DNA of 64,000 bases from Struthio camelus (Eukaryota > Chordata > Aves > Struthioniformes > Struthionidae), in assembly GCF_040807025.1 (NCBI RefSeq), contig NC_090942.1:82255987-82319986 (forward strand), given 5' to 3'. A program made the position numbers and the translations under genes. Shown piece by piece: positions 11,148 through 23,054 of this stretch. The notes under the pieces were generated by a model. It saw only the letters and a list, made by a program, of their open reading frames with translations. It ran no database searches and was not told the origin of the DNA. Numbering within the stretch: position 1 is the stretch's first letter; each line of letters starts with the position of its first letter.

Positions 11148-14100
11148 CTAAAGAAAGAGAAGAGCAACAGGGGAAAAAAGATATTTAGAATTTAGTTATT
11201 GCCGGTGATTGGCACAGCTCCTCTCTCCTTGGGCAGCGGTGGCCACAGTGACTATGTACCAGCTCTCCAGCTTGGAGACATCCAGCTAAGCTAGACTGTT
11301 GGAGCAAGTTCTGCTCCTTGGAGTAGCTGCTCCCTGCTGAGAAGGGAAAGTCCTAAGCCACTAACAATTCGCAGCTGACTGATCATGCACCACTGGACTT
11401 GTAGCTGGATTAGTCACTGCTCTGTTCTAGGAAAGCATTAAAACTCTTAATATATCACACTTCAGGCAGTAAAACCAGGAAGGCAGTTGCCAGAGACAGG
11501 AGAACTAGGGGATCAGATAATGGAGCACTGCAGTCAAACAAGAGAGGGAGTAAGTACTGAAGCCGGAAGCAATGTTTATACAACATCATTCTAATAATTT
11601 TCTTCTGCTCAGTCACGTACTTAAAAAATATAAATAAATACATAAAAGTGCATTTCAGTGCTAAATTTAAGTAAGTGCAGTTGCAGGAGTGTAATGGAAA
11701 AATGTTCAGATTTGGGTGCCGAAAACATAGGCACTTCAGTCCATAATGAGATATCCAGACAGGCAGCCTGAGCATCAGCAGTGATGAGCTTCAGCCGCTC
11801 CTGTTGATTTTACGGCTTGGCCACTTGTGTCTAATTATGGTTTCAGATGCCTTCCTGATACTCCTTTAAGGGTGAATTTTTGGGGCTGAATTTCTTGTCT
11901 TCTGTGCTCTCAGGGTCTTATACTAGCCCTCCTCACTGAATCTTCCTCCAGAGCATCCTGATTTGCTTAAACAGGTTTCTGGTACTCTTCCAGCGTTCAT
12001 TTACTGACCATTGCTACTGTGTCATTTTGGTTCACTAATATCTGTCTTGTTTTTGAGGAAATTGGGAGATGGCTTAGCTATCTGTCTTTCAGAGAAGTTG
12101 TACTGGCAAACAAGGTGTGAAACTTACAAGGAAAGAAGATGAAAGTGGCACCTGGATAATAACTAGCCATGAGAAAATACACGCTTTTTCCTTGCTGTGG
12201 GATAGATGTACAGCTGCACTGTGAACTACACCAAGAGCGCAAGCTGGGATTTTAGTTATGTTCCCATGAATGCTATAATACAGTTTATGCTTCCAATTGC
12301 CCTACTTCACTGTGCTGAGACTGGCTATGTATTCTCTCATCTTGCATCAGGGTACTGCATATGACTGGATCCTTACTAGCCAAAGAAAATTAATTCAGTG
12401 TCTTGTCTGTCATATAATAATTTGGTCAGTTAGCTGGATACACAGTTGTTTCTGAATGTGGGTGAAATGGGAGAAGGCACGTGACAGTGCAAGTGAATAT
12501 TTCTTCCTTCCATCCCGTCCCTAATTATCCTGCTGTGTTACCAGGTTTCAAAATGTGATGGACAAAGATAGTATGCCAAATGATTGGAAGTGTTCTGTAA
12601 TTTATCTTGCTCGGTCCTTTCAACCAAACAGTTTAGATCAGTGATTTGACCAACAGTTGAGCTGTTTGAAATTGGCAGCTTCAGGAAGCACTGGGTAAAG
12701 AGTGTCCCCTCCACTTTTTGTCTTTGTAGATCTGCACTTTGTGAGTATTGGGTTAAAGTGATCGTAACTTAGTGTAAAATTCAGGTGGAAACAGCAACTT
12801 TCACTCCACAATGAGACTGAAAGATAACCGTAGTTTTCACATAAAGTGATACAGTGAGCATACTTGCTCAAAATCAGGCCTAGATATGCTTGAAAGGTTT
12901 GTGAGCGCACATCGGGCCAAATATTGTCCATGTTTTACCTATCCCCAAATCAGATGAGTTTCAGAGGACTTCAGGCTTTAGGGCAAGCATATGCCCTTCA
13001 ACTCAATGGCTCTAAGCAAAAACACAATGTGATAATACTGAGCTGAACCCATATTGTTTCATTCTCTTCAATGCAGCTGTGACCATTAACACAAGCTCAG
13101 GATCTTCCCCAGGAGATTTGTTTTGACCAGTACACTCACTGAAGCTCTCCAACAGCCATCTCTAACCACCTTCTTGTTAAGGTCAGTCTGATTTGCAAGT
13201 ATGTTAATAAAACTAGCACCTTGGACTCTTCTGCGTGGCATACTTTCGCGCTGTTCCTCAATCTGTCCTTTGTGACTCAGATTACATTCCTAGCTTCAGA
13301 ACTCTACTTTCCCAGGATATTTGCATGGGAAATGAGAAAGGTTTCTCCTTTCACTCTTCTACTTCTAAAAAACACACAAAATCTTAGTGCTTTACTGAGT
13401 TTAAAATAGTATGCCATATGTGATGAGCAAAGCTTTCCTACTGCCTCTTGTAAACTATCAAGGATAATTCCTTTTATCACAGACAAGCTAAAGCTGCCTT
13501 AATCCTGTAATGTGTATTTGGTCAATTTACCCACTGTTACAAAATCCTGACTCTCTTAAGCCTGTTATTAAAGGACTCTTGATTGAAAAGTTATTCCATT
13601 TTACAGAGTTGAAACCTAAAGATTTGGTTCCAATACACACAAGGCAGTCAAACAGCATTACAGGACCTACATCTTGTGTGAGTATGCATTTCCAAAATAA
13701 TGCAGGGATTGACGTGTGAAAGTCAGTGTGCCAAAGAGGGTGGGTTTCTGTTTAAATGTCTGTATGATATTTAGCATCAAGTCTGGCCCCAAATAACATT
13801 CTGCTGTTCCAGATGATTGTATAACATTACGTAGTGTTACATTTCACATGACTTATTACTCAGTCAGACTCAAGGATTACATTTGGCCTACCAATTTCCT
13901 TTGTATACTGCAGATCAAAAATCTCCCTAAAATGAAGATGTGGTAGATGCATATCTCTCTGACCTTCTCCCTCCCTCAGCTTAGTCATTCAAACAATTCC
14001 TATGTTTGTAAACCAGAGAAAAAAGATTGCCTAAGGAGGCTGATGTAAGAAGTGCTTCATAAAGAGTGAAACAACATTTCACCCCCCCTCGCCACACACA

Positions 14101-16802
14101 CACGGTAGGGAGGCAATGGAAACTGAAATAATTATATTCACATATTGAGTATGATATGTAAGAAATATTAGGCTGTTAGGGTTAAGATGACCCACTAGAG
14201 GTCCCTTCCATCCTTCTATAAAACACACTTCTCATTCAAGGAAAAAGATTCTGACCCCAAACCAAGTGCAGTAAATGCCTATGCTTACATGTGGCAGGCA
14301 TTTCTGAGAGAAGGGTGGTGGTGATGGTTTGTATTTGACCAGAGTGCCCAAACTAATTATAGTATCCAAATATACTATGCACGTATGAGACTTAATGTCG
14401 CTTTATAAGGAAAAACTCTTAGTAGAAATTCAGGACTTCTGGCCACTCTGACTTCTAAACACTCACTTCCTGATAAGTTGTTCTTTTCAGACACATTTTT
14501 TGTTCATTTTTTTTCCACTAGCTATCTAGTGTCACTGAGAAGTAACATTATTCAAGCATCAGCTTTCTATCTCAGAATTGTTCTTATTTGACTGTTATTA
14601 TCCTTGAATATTCATGTTGGGTCTGATCATAAAGTTCAGCAAAATAAGTTGAAAGGCTTCAGTGAGCTTTCTGTCTGGACTTTGCAGGGCTCTGAGTGTC
14701 CTTGCCTTGCACTGGCTCCAAAGGGAATGAAAGTTGCTCAGCCTATCTCAGGATTAGGAAAAATATTTTCAGCAGATTCAGGGACATAATGCTGCAGTGC
14801 CTGGGCATGCTGATAAAAATATCTAATTTCACTTTGAGGCATTACTGGGTTTCTCAAAAGTTCTTTAGCAGCTAAAGCATTTCTATAACAAATAGTATAT
14901 CTGGCAATCTTTTCTGGGGCCAATTTACAACAGCAGATAGCCTTCTATAGGAGATTTGCCTTAGTAAGGTCTGTAGAACTGGGCCTATGTCATTTTCCTT
15001 ATTTTTTGCATGACTATAATAACGTGCTTCAGTATTTTCACCCATTACTGGTTTAAGCCTTCCTTTGACTGAAAAAATATCTCTAGGTTTAAGTGAGTTA
15101 TTAACCATTAACTCTAGGAATGGTTTGTGGTGATATTAAAACAGGACACATGTTTGAGTGTGGTGTCTGTGTTTGTGCTGTACCCACAAACAAAACTACG
15201 TGAATGCCACTAACTGACAGCTAACTGGTTTCTTGTGTGTGTTTTACATGCCATGGCAAAGAAGGAGTTGAGAAATGCATTTTTGACTATTTGGCTTTCA
15301 CTTTTTCTTCCCTCTGTCAGGATAGAATAGGGACAGTGGGAAGACCTCTAATCTTGACCTTTAAAAATAGCCCTAGTTAGAATAACCCCAACTTAAAAAA
15401 GAGAACGAATATTTCTTTGCAAATCTAAACTGTCTAATAAATTTGGCTTAGCTCCAATTCAGAGTTTCTTAGCCAAGGAAATACAATATTTGACTGTACT
15501 TCAATTATTTTCATTTTTTATTTATGAAACTGAAGTTTGGGTTCTCCCAAAGCCAAAGAGAAGAAAATTGTCTCAGACAAAAGAAATAGTTCAAGGGTAG
15601 TTTGCAGGCGTATAAAGCAACTAAACGTTAATGAACTGGGAAGAATACACTGTAGCATTATCATCAATACAATGTTCTACACATTTTGCTGTAGGAGATT
15701 TATAATAGCTTTCCACTTGATGCCAAAGTTCGGGCATGTCTGAAGTCACTTCACCTGGGGGAATTTTTGTTGCTTAAATGGCAGAAGAAGAGATATCTGG
15801 AGCTCTTGTCCCTATGTACATAACGAAACAGTTTCAAGAAAACTATCTGAAGTTGTTTCCTCTGTCCCACTTCCCTGTATGGTATGATTGGATTTTCTGA
15901 TTGTCTTTCTCCTGACTCCCTTTTGAGCTTAATAAAAACACAGCCCTCCACAGTAGAGATTCAAGGGTTCCTTCCCTAGAAAATCTGATGCAAGTCTGCC
16001 ACTGAAATGCCCACAGAAAGCCAGCAAGCTACATGGGTGAGACAATTGCTCCTACATCAGCCCAGTGGTTTCTAGGCTGCACTTTGCCTAGGGGATGTTA
16101 GTATGAGCCATGTTGATTATTTTGGAAGAAGTAAAGAGGTCATTTCCTGAACAGAATCTCTTAAGCTACATTATCATGTATCAAAAACATGTTTCTGCCT
16201 CCAAGTAAGATACTGGACTCCCTGTGGAAAAATTATTGCTAACGGGGCAGAAATCCAAATAAATTGCTCAGTACTTTCATGACGACCCTAACTACTGTGT
16301 ATTTTCACCAGCCTTATCAATATTGGCTCCATGCCAGGGTGTAAAAAGGTATGTAATATGATGTCTAACATACAGAAGTTTAATGTAATGGAATGCTCCT
16401 TCCTAGGACTCCCCCAGGGTGCAGAAAGGTGCACGGGCAACAGCGTACACTGGACAAGCGTATGGCTGTATTGCTGCTTCCCACACAAGAAGACACCTCC
16501 AAGTTTAGCATTCCCTTCTCCAAAAGTGTTATAAGGTCAGAGAACTGAAAAGTGTCCTTTGCCTGGTGCAAGCAGCTGCTCTCAGAAGCCCCTTTACCTA
16601 AAACCAGTGACAAGAGCACCTGGGGCAGGTAAATCTGGAGCCACTCCCGTGCCAAGCTGCGCTGGGGAGTGCTGCTGGAGGCTGGGAAACCTACCGGGCT
16701 GCTCCCACTGCAAGCACTCGCCTTGCGGGCCCACGGGTGTGTGTCCCCACCGACTTCCCTCCCCACTTACATAATGATCAAAGCGAGAAAAGGGAAACTC
16801 AC
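11148..16802 (-). other. PTHLH intron between signal exon and main exon
   Basis: A 5.65-kb phase-2 GT-AG intron separating the prepro region from the mature hormone. It contains a short CR1 tail remnant at about 14,174-14,222, a small C-rich/CA run near 14,083-14,103 and otherwise no recognisable element. Confidence 0.85.
14174..14222 (+). mobile_element. Short CR1 3'-end remnant
   Basis: The stretch GTTAGGGTTAAGATGACCC followed by CTAGAGGTCCCTTCCATCC and TTCTATA matches the last ~50 bases of avian CR1 elements. It is intronic in PTHLH and antisense to it, and too short to classify by subfamily. Confidence 0.55.
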
Positions 16803-16903
16803 AGTCTGCGGCTGATCCCCTCCACTGATCTCCCGCAGCAGGGCATGGAATAGCTCAGCAGAAACACTGCGAAACTCCAGTGTTGGAAGAGTTTAGTGAA
16901 CAT
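16803..16903 (-). CDS. PTHLH: PTHLH coding exon 1: signal peptide and propeptide
   Basis: This exon encodes residues 1-33 and two bases of codon 34 of the preprohormone. The ATG is at 16,903-16,901, with A at position -3. The translation starts [11 protein letters not shown], continues through a hydrophobic core (AVFLLSY, residues 12-18) typical of a secretory signal peptide, and ends in the propeptide [11 protein letters not shown]. The propeptide is nearly the same as in other vertebrate PTHrPs, and the 36-residue prepro length equals the mammalian one. A strong donor (CT, then GTGAGT) follows at 16,802. It joins in phase 2 to the C at 11,147, completing Leu34 before the Lys35-Arg36 furin-type site. 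The exon begins at 16,925 after a good acceptor (TTCCTTGCAG), so 22 bases of 5'UTR precede the ATG. Cys22-Cys23 sit at the end of the signal region. Confidence 0.95.
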
Positions 16904-16925
16904 TGTATCCTCCGGGTCTTAAAAC

Positions 16926-18045
16926 CTGCAAGGAAAGGAAGATCAGTCCCGAGCGACACATGCGCCAGTGCCGTCCCCAAACGGTCCCTGCTTTCGGCTG
17001 CACCAGCTCCGAGATTGTGAAGGAAAAACAAACTTTCTGAACTCTCGGCAGCGGCTCCCTCCTTCCAAACTTTGTTCCGTCCTCTCCCTTCCTTGCTGTC
17101 TGCCTTTCTCTCTCTCTCAAGTTACTCGGAGGCAAGATCTCCCTTAATATTGTTTTTTAAAAAAAAAAAAAGTCGAGATCACATTTGCATCGGATTAAAG
17201 CGCGTGTCCGTTTGACTCCCTGAGCAGTGTTCAATTCTAGTCTGGAAAGCGGCTGTCTCCGGGCTTTATGTTACAAGGCAAGCCCTCTTTTCAGATAAGG
17301 AAAGGTTCCCCAAAGTCAGCCTAGCTATCCTCTTCTCTAAAACACGCGCGCGCGCGCGCACGCACACGCACACACACACACACACAGAGGCAGGGAGAAA
17401 CACATCTATACATCTATCTGTACCTCTGAAAAAAAAAAAAAAACAAAACAGGTTTACGTCTGTCGCTTCCGCAAAGTTGGGTCCACACTATGCCAAAGGA
17501 AAGTAAACTCAAGCAAAAGTGTTTTGTGAAGGTGGAAAGCCAGAGAGGTCTAAGAGGAGCAGTAGCCCGGGGAAGCTCAGAGGCTGCGAAACATGCTTGG
17601 CTGTGCAGGTTGGATTGGGCTGGAGCCTGCAATGTTCACACGCTCCGGAGCAGCCTCTGGGAGACCTGCAGGAGGACGGAGGGTTTTGCAAAGAGATGGC
17701 GCCCTAGGAACATGTGCGGAGCGAGCGAGAGCCCAGCGCGGGATACCCGCAGCCAAAAAGCAGACTAGAAATCAGCGCTTCCCAGGACCGGAATCAAAAC
17801 GGAGCGAAGAAAGGGAAACACCCGGCAGCATATACACGCAGCAGACCCCAAGGACTCCCGCCAAGCTCTTCGCATCTTCTGCAGCCGGGCTTTTCTCCCT
17901 CTCCCTCTTCGTGTTTACCCCTAGGTCAGCGCCTCCCCTGCCGCAGCACAGTGGAAAGGGCGATCCCCCATCAGCGGGGCACTTTTCAGATCAAGCCCAA
18001 AAGCCCAGCCTGGGATCGTTGCCGCCTTTCCTTTCACACACCTAC
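16926..18045 (-). other. Putative PTHLH 5'UTR intron
   Basis: The signal exon has a clear acceptor at 16,926, so an upstream non-coding exon must exist. The best minus-strand donor I find in the GC-rich region is CAACG then GTAGGT at 18,045, giving a 1.1-kb intron. It contains the (CG)n(CA)n run at 17,342-17,386 and a poly-A/T run near 17,155-17,171. The acceptor is solid, the donor a best guess. Confidence 0.5.
17342..17386. repeat. (CG)n(CA)n dinucleotide run
   Basis: About 45 bases of alternating pyrimidine-purine, first CG then CA repeats, in the putative 5'UTR intron of PTHLH about 440 bases upstream of the signal exon. Such tracts can adopt Z-DNA. Confidence 0.95.
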
Positions 18046-18495
18046 CGTTGATCGTCGCAAGTTCGCCTATTAGCTGCAGGGCTGAGTCCTAATGATGTTA
18101 ATTGTATGCTAGTAAAGGGGAGGCGGGGGGGGGGGCTAAAGGGGAGGGCTGGGGGGAAGGACGCGCAGTCTGTGCACACAGGCGCTGCTGGCCAAAAAAA
18201 TAAATCAGTGGAAAGTTTTCCTCCTCCTCTCCCTCTTGCGCTCCCTTCAACTTCTCCCCTCCGCGAAAGCCTATCGGGCCAGGGCGTTGCGCATATCTGT
18301 GTCGGGTTACGCGGGGCGGGCGGCGGCGCGGGGCTGCGGGGTGCGCGGCGGCGGAGGGGTGGCGGCGGGCGGCCCCGCCGGCGGCCCCGTGCGCCCCGCT
18401 GGCCGCGCACCCCACCGCGCACCCCGCCGCCCCGCGCTTCTCCCCCCACCGAGGCAACGGCCGAATTTTCCATCACAGGAAAACACTTATGTGAA
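18046..18495 (-). other. Putative PTHLH non-coding leader exon
   Basis: GC-rich sequence between a TATA box (18,521) and a donor (18,045) on the minus strand. The open frames across it on both strands are the usual by-product of high GC and are not counted as genes. Exon boundaries are inferred. Confidence 0.4.
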
Positions 18496-18520
18496 AAACC
18501 AAAGGTAACACAATCCGCCC

Positions 18521-18527
18521 CTTTATA
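18521..18527 (-). promoter_or_regulatory. Candidate TATA box for PTHLH
   Basis: The minus strand reads GCTGTATAAAGGGGCGG: a canonical TATAAAG followed at once by a GC box-like GGGGCGG. Initiation would fall near 18,495. Mammalian PTHLH has TATA and GC-rich promoters in this part of the gene. This is the best TATA match I found on the minus strand between the signal exon and 18.8 kb. Confidence 0.45.
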
Positions 18528-18899
18528 CAGCCTCCTTGCTCAAGAAACTGCCCTGGGCTATTATGAAGTAACGTATGGGGAGAAAAGCTTGTGTTTTTTT
18601 GATGCCCCCGCTCCCTCCCCCGCGGCACCCCTTGTCTTCTTTCTAAGAGAAATAATTTGTAAGCCAGTCTTCTGAGAAAGTGTGTAACAACAGAGGATGG
18701 GCTGTCCCGCACTCCTTGGCCCTGCCCAGGTGTTTTCCGGCAGGAATAAACACCTGGGGGACACAGGCTCCCTCCCACCATCACGGCCAACAGCGCCCCC
18801 GGCCATGCACATAGCCCCGCTCCGCGCCCCGCGGACGGGACCCGTCCGCTGCCCCCTCCGTGCCCACCTCCAGCAGGTACGCAGGGGTCGTCGGCTCCT

Positions 18900-20150
18900 G
18901 CCACCGACAGCCTGCTTTACAGCACACCCTTTCCCAGTGCCCGCAACAAAACACTGAAGTGTGCTGGGTGGGTGCTCCTTCTCATCCTCGCCCCGATTTC
19001 CAGAATGCTTTCTGAAGAAAGTTTGGTTGCGAGCGAACCGTTTTCATACCTGCAGGTTACTTTGCGTTAAACGATACTTGCTGCCACAATAAAGAAAGCC
19101 CAGCTAGTTAGCCAAATTTCATACCACACAGGCAAATAAAACTGAAAACATCAGAGCTGAAATAGAAATCATGCTGAAAACATTAAATCGTTTATGCTGT
19201 AAATAAATCCCCTGTGCACCAATAAATTAAAATGTATAGCTAACAGGCTTATTTGATTTACTTTACCCTTTCGACTAATTAAAAATAATTGTGACATCCC
19301 CTGAAAACAGCCCCCCACATACTCATAGCTCTATTGCTGGTGTTAATGGTAAAACGTCCATCAAATATTTTTAGAAATTCCTTTCTCCCAGAAATTAAAA
19401 AAAAAAAAAACTTACAGACTCAGGAAAAATAAATAGCCTTTATAAACTTGGAATACTGAAGTTTCTTCACAATTTATTACTTCACCTTTTCCTTGAGTTA
19501 CAGCCCTCTGTGCCTCTCAGAGATCACCCTGGCCAACAGTGGTTGTTCTTCTCAGCAGCTGCTTCCAAAACTATTCTCTATCCTTAAGAAAAAGAAAAAA
19601 GAAGTGAAATAATTCAAAAAAGAAGTACCTTTTAAAAGAAATCCAACCTTAAAGAGTTTGATTCTGAGTGCAACAGATTAGTGTTAAATAAAGGGTTTTT
19701 GAAGCAGGTGCTTTTCTCCCTTGCTGCTCTTTTTATTATGAAGAACAGAAGCTTCTCCTAATATATATAGTGAGGGAGACCTTTCTCTATTGCTTTTATT
19801 GAAAAGACCAAACTTGTGACATCACTAACCACCTTCCTATGGCTGAGTTTGCCTCATCTTTGCCTCAGTGGGCTTGGAAAAAAAAAAATCTATGGCTTTG
19901 CTAATATGGCAGGAACCGAGCAGTGCCAAACTCGTTGCGAAGACTTACTATCATGCCATAATACTATGCCCCCCCTTTTCTTCCCCTCCCCTCCAAATAC
20001 AGTTTGTCATCTGCACAACTGGCGCAGCGCTTTTCTCCCGCCACCTACACACATGCCTAATCCGTGAGCAAACTCCTCTTGGTACCCAGCCTCACCGCAA
20101 ACCTAAACCCTTTCCCCATGGCAAGACGGGGCGAAACTCCTCTGAATTTG
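18900..20150. other. AT-rich DNA between the two CpG islands
   Basis: This holds no gene I recognise. From 19,130 to 19,290 there is a run of TAAT/ATTA-type homeodomain-like cores and AATAAA words. It looks like the AT-rich conserved enhancers often found near developmental genes, but conservation cannot be judged from one sequence. Confidence 0.4.
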
Positions 20151-20700
20151 GGTCTTTCCCCCCCCCCCCCGCCTCCGCCCTTACGTCCTCCCCTGCCGGC
20201 TGGAGCAGGACAGGAGGCGCCGCCGGAGAAGCGGCTCCACCGCAGCCACCTGCCGCACCTTGCCCCGCTCTGCCCCGGCCTCTCCTCCCTGCCAGCCCCG
20301 GGCAGCGGCTCCGGGGCGGGTTTCGCCTCTCTCCTTGCCTCGGGGGGAGCCGGCATGAGGCAGGACAAGGGGAAGAGCCGGTGGAGCCAGGCTTTGGCAC
20401 AGCTGCCGGACGGCGCGATTCCCGTCCCCACACCTGTGCCAAAGCATCGCTCCACGCGTGGGTCATCCCCAGGCACGGCTGGCCTCTAGGAGCGGAGGTG
20501 GGTGGGGAGAAGACACAGATTTACTTAGGTTTCACCTGCCGGAACCTCGGTTACAGTAGGGCTCCCAGCCAGGCGAGGCGCCTGCCGTGGCTGGTTGTTT
20601 TCCCAGTCGGGACGCAGGGAGAGACGGGTCGTTTGGTAGGACCTGAAAGAGGCTTCAGCCGCGGGGAGGTGAGGCAAAGCCCTGGGTTTGTCTTTCTGGT
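20150..20700. promoter_or_regulatory. Second, upstream CpG island
   Basis: A separate GC- and CpG-rich patch about 1.7-2.2 kb upstream of the proposed PTHLH start, starting with a C-run (about 20,158-20,170) and most CpG-dense from 20,180 to 20,480. It may hold an alternative PTHLH first exon (mammals use several promoters), a divergent non-coding transcript or an enhancer. The GC-driven open frames across it, including a 283-codon plus-strand one, show no recognisable protein. Confidence 0.6.
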
Positions 20701-23050
20701 CGAGCTCTCCCTACCATGACCCTTTTCCTCGCAGACAAACCTTATCGCTTTACGTTTTCTGCCGCCTCCCCTTTTCCGTCTCAAAGACAATGAGAATTTG
20801 GAGGGATGCCGCGCTTGGCTTCTGCCTCCTTTTTCCATACGTATAAACAGGCATAAATCAGCTTTCCTGCGAGGAAGCTGACCTGGGAAGTTGGCTAGGA
20901 AGATAAGTCCTTGTTCCAGGTCTGGCACGTTAATTCCCGAGCGGGGAGTAGGGCCAGGGGCTGCAGGCGGGTGAGGGACCGGCTTCTCCCAGACGCCGCT
21001 CAGAAGCGAAACCCTCCCCTGAAACAAAAGCAGACAAGTGGGACAGGTTCAGCTAATCGGGGAGGAGCTGTAAGTGTAGCCTCAGAGGGAGAGAAAGAAG
21101 GAAATAATGACTAACCCCCAGCCCGGTGCTCAGGGGCAGGCGAAATCCTGAGCTCCGCAAACTTCCCATCCTTCACCTTTGTGAAGTTCCACCTCTCCCT
21201 GCTCCCGCTTGTTTTGTTCACAATAAGGCATTTTCGTCATTTTCCCTCCTAGATTTCTATAACCCCAGTTGCACTCGTCGAGGGCTTCGGCTCAGGCGCG
21301 GAGTTTAACCTCCTCATTCTTCCCAGGGTGGAAAAAAAAAGACGTTCAGCAAAAAACACAGCCGTGCTGACTGCTTGAGACTTTGAAGGGGAAGGGAAGG
21401 GAGCGTCTGAAGAGCAATCGCTGGCCTCGTCCTGCGAGGACCAGAAATCCTCCGAGACTTACACAACCCCAGATCCGACGTGAGTGAGTGCAGCTTGCTG
21501 GAGGAGAGGTGCAAAGTCCCAGCGTTTTTTGTTTTATTTTGTTTTGTTTTTTTAAAGCTTGCAGGGTGGTCTTGAGGGCGAGCCTCTTATGCAGCTAGTA
21601 GCAAATAGAATTGATTGCGGATTTAGGCAGATTTTCTTGCATATACTCACTTTTGCCTGCAACCTACCCTTGTAGTCCTCTGCTGTCCCCAGCTCTCATA
21701 GCAGTTGTCTTTCTCCACTCTGGCTCTCCCGGGGGTTCTGTCTGATGTGATGTATTCTTCTGATAGGGTGAAGAGGTTGCTTCAGGAGAAAGCCTTTTTT
21801 CACCCCCATCAGCAAGACCTAAACGTTTCGTGGCACTGGATTTGTGCACACTAAATCTCCCTTATTAAACAACAATAGACCAGCTGAGCAGAGCTGCCTC
21901 TCCCACCCAGGAGGTGAAGGAGCTCCCCAGTTCAGCTAGTGACACAATGCACAGTTTATTTAGACAATGTGCATTTAATTTAACGCGTTCAAGAAAAAAA
22001 AAAGTTATGTGGAACTGGATACAGTTTTGCCAAATCTTCTGTCTGGTTCCTAGAATCTAGTAGACACCGAAAGGAATAATTTTCAAATTTGAGGGTAAAA
22101 GTCAGTTATTAATTCATAAAGCCTGTTCTTACTATATATAGTTTCATGGTGAATGTAGCTGGCATCCTGTGGTGGTGTAGACTGTGGAATATGGAAAAAC
22201 TCCAGAGGATAAAGAAGCAAATCAGATTATGAGTCGAATGGAGTTTGCGAGTGCCTGGGACTGGCTAGCCCCAGTGAGCTGTCCATGGTGGTTAAGGACT
22301 TTTGATTTAGTTTTCCTCCTGTCACAGCAAGTCACAGACCACCTTCCCCTAGGTGCCCTTCTGCAAATATCATCAGAGGGGTGCCTCTCTGGTGGTTTTG
22401 GAGGACAAAAGGCATTTCTGCTCGCTGAAGAAAGTACCCACAGGCCGTTTTAAAGATATCACCACATCCTGCATTAATGGCTCTCTCATCCTGACTTTTT
22501 ATAAGGGGATGGTGATTATAGAGATCTAATAGATCTTTTCCATTTCTATTTCTAATGCCCTCACTTACATCATAAACTGCAGGTAAGCAACCAGAAAGTA
22601 ATAGGCAGTTATTTTAGACCACTGCTCAAGTAAGGCTTACAAGCATACCCACACCAAATATTCATGATACTTGAACTGCTAAGAGCAGCCATACTTACAG
22701 TGATGCATGTATTTTAATTTACCACCCTGAAACTTTAAACTGTTAAGCTGCACCTCTCTAGGTCTGGTCTTGACTTCAGCTTTAAATGTCTCTTAACATA
22801 GATTGGGCTGTTTTATTTGTTCCGTTTTCTGACTGAATATCTATTAAACAACAACAGGAACAAACGTGTCTGGTCTGTTTAACTTACACAAAACTGTTAC
22901 CAAGCTGGGCTGGCTGGAGAACAAGAATGTAATTTAAAGAAAAGGGCGGGGGGGGGGAGGGGGAGAAGAGAAGCTTTGCAGTTTTTTTTCCTCTATGTTA
23001 GAACAAAATCCAGCCCTTCAGACTTTTTTTTGGAGAGGAGACAGACTCAC
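20701..23050. other. Non-coding flank upstream of the CpG patches
   Basis: No gene recognised. A T-rich stretch lies near 21,524-21,553 and a long G-run at about 22,946-22,966. The rest is unique-looking sequence. Confidence 0.6.
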
Positions 23051-23054
23051 CTCT

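Larger units (their letters stand above)
6170..18495 (-). other. PTHLH: PTHLH gene, whole inferred transcription unit
   Basis: This span is the parathyroid hormone-related protein gene on the minus strand, assembled from exons that share intact splice sites and a continuous reading frame. Proposed order: TATA box near 18,521, a GC-rich leader exon to 18,046, an intron to 16,926, the signal exon 16,925-16,803, a 5.65-kb intron, the main exon 11,147-10,725, a 4.1-kb intron, and the distal exon from 6,644 to a poly(A) site near 6,170. PTHrP is a secreted paracrine hormone that acts through the PTH1R receptor in cartilage, skin, smooth muscle and epithelial-mesenchymal signalling. The coding parts are near certain. 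The leader exon, start site and poly(A) sites are inferred from sequence signals alone. The exon plan follows the known vertebrate gene: a prepro exon split from the main exon just before the Lys-Arg cleavage site, and alternative 3' ends. Confidence 0.9.
17640..18900. promoter_or_regulatory. CpG island over the PTHLH 5' region
   Basis: Dense CpG and GC content, peaking at 18,300-18,440 where the sequence is nearly all G and C with many CGs, against an AT-rich background on both sides. It covers the putative leader exon and TATA box. Edges are judged by eye. Confidence 0.75.

Noticed and set aside
16331..16774. Open frames on both strands just downstream of the PTHLH signal exon
   Set aside because: They lie inside the intron beyond a strong donor at 16,802 and have no resemblance to a known protein.
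18106..18675. A 189-codon plus-strand open frame rich in Arg/Gly/Pro over the CpG island
   Set aside because: GC-rich sequence has few stops. The product is low-complexity, other frames are equally open, and it overlaps the inferred PTHLH promoter and leader exon.
19868..20719. The longest open frame in the window (283 codons, plus strand)
   Set aside because: It owes its length to the CpG-rich patch. I see no domain, signal or recognisable segment, and antisense frames over the same bases are open too.
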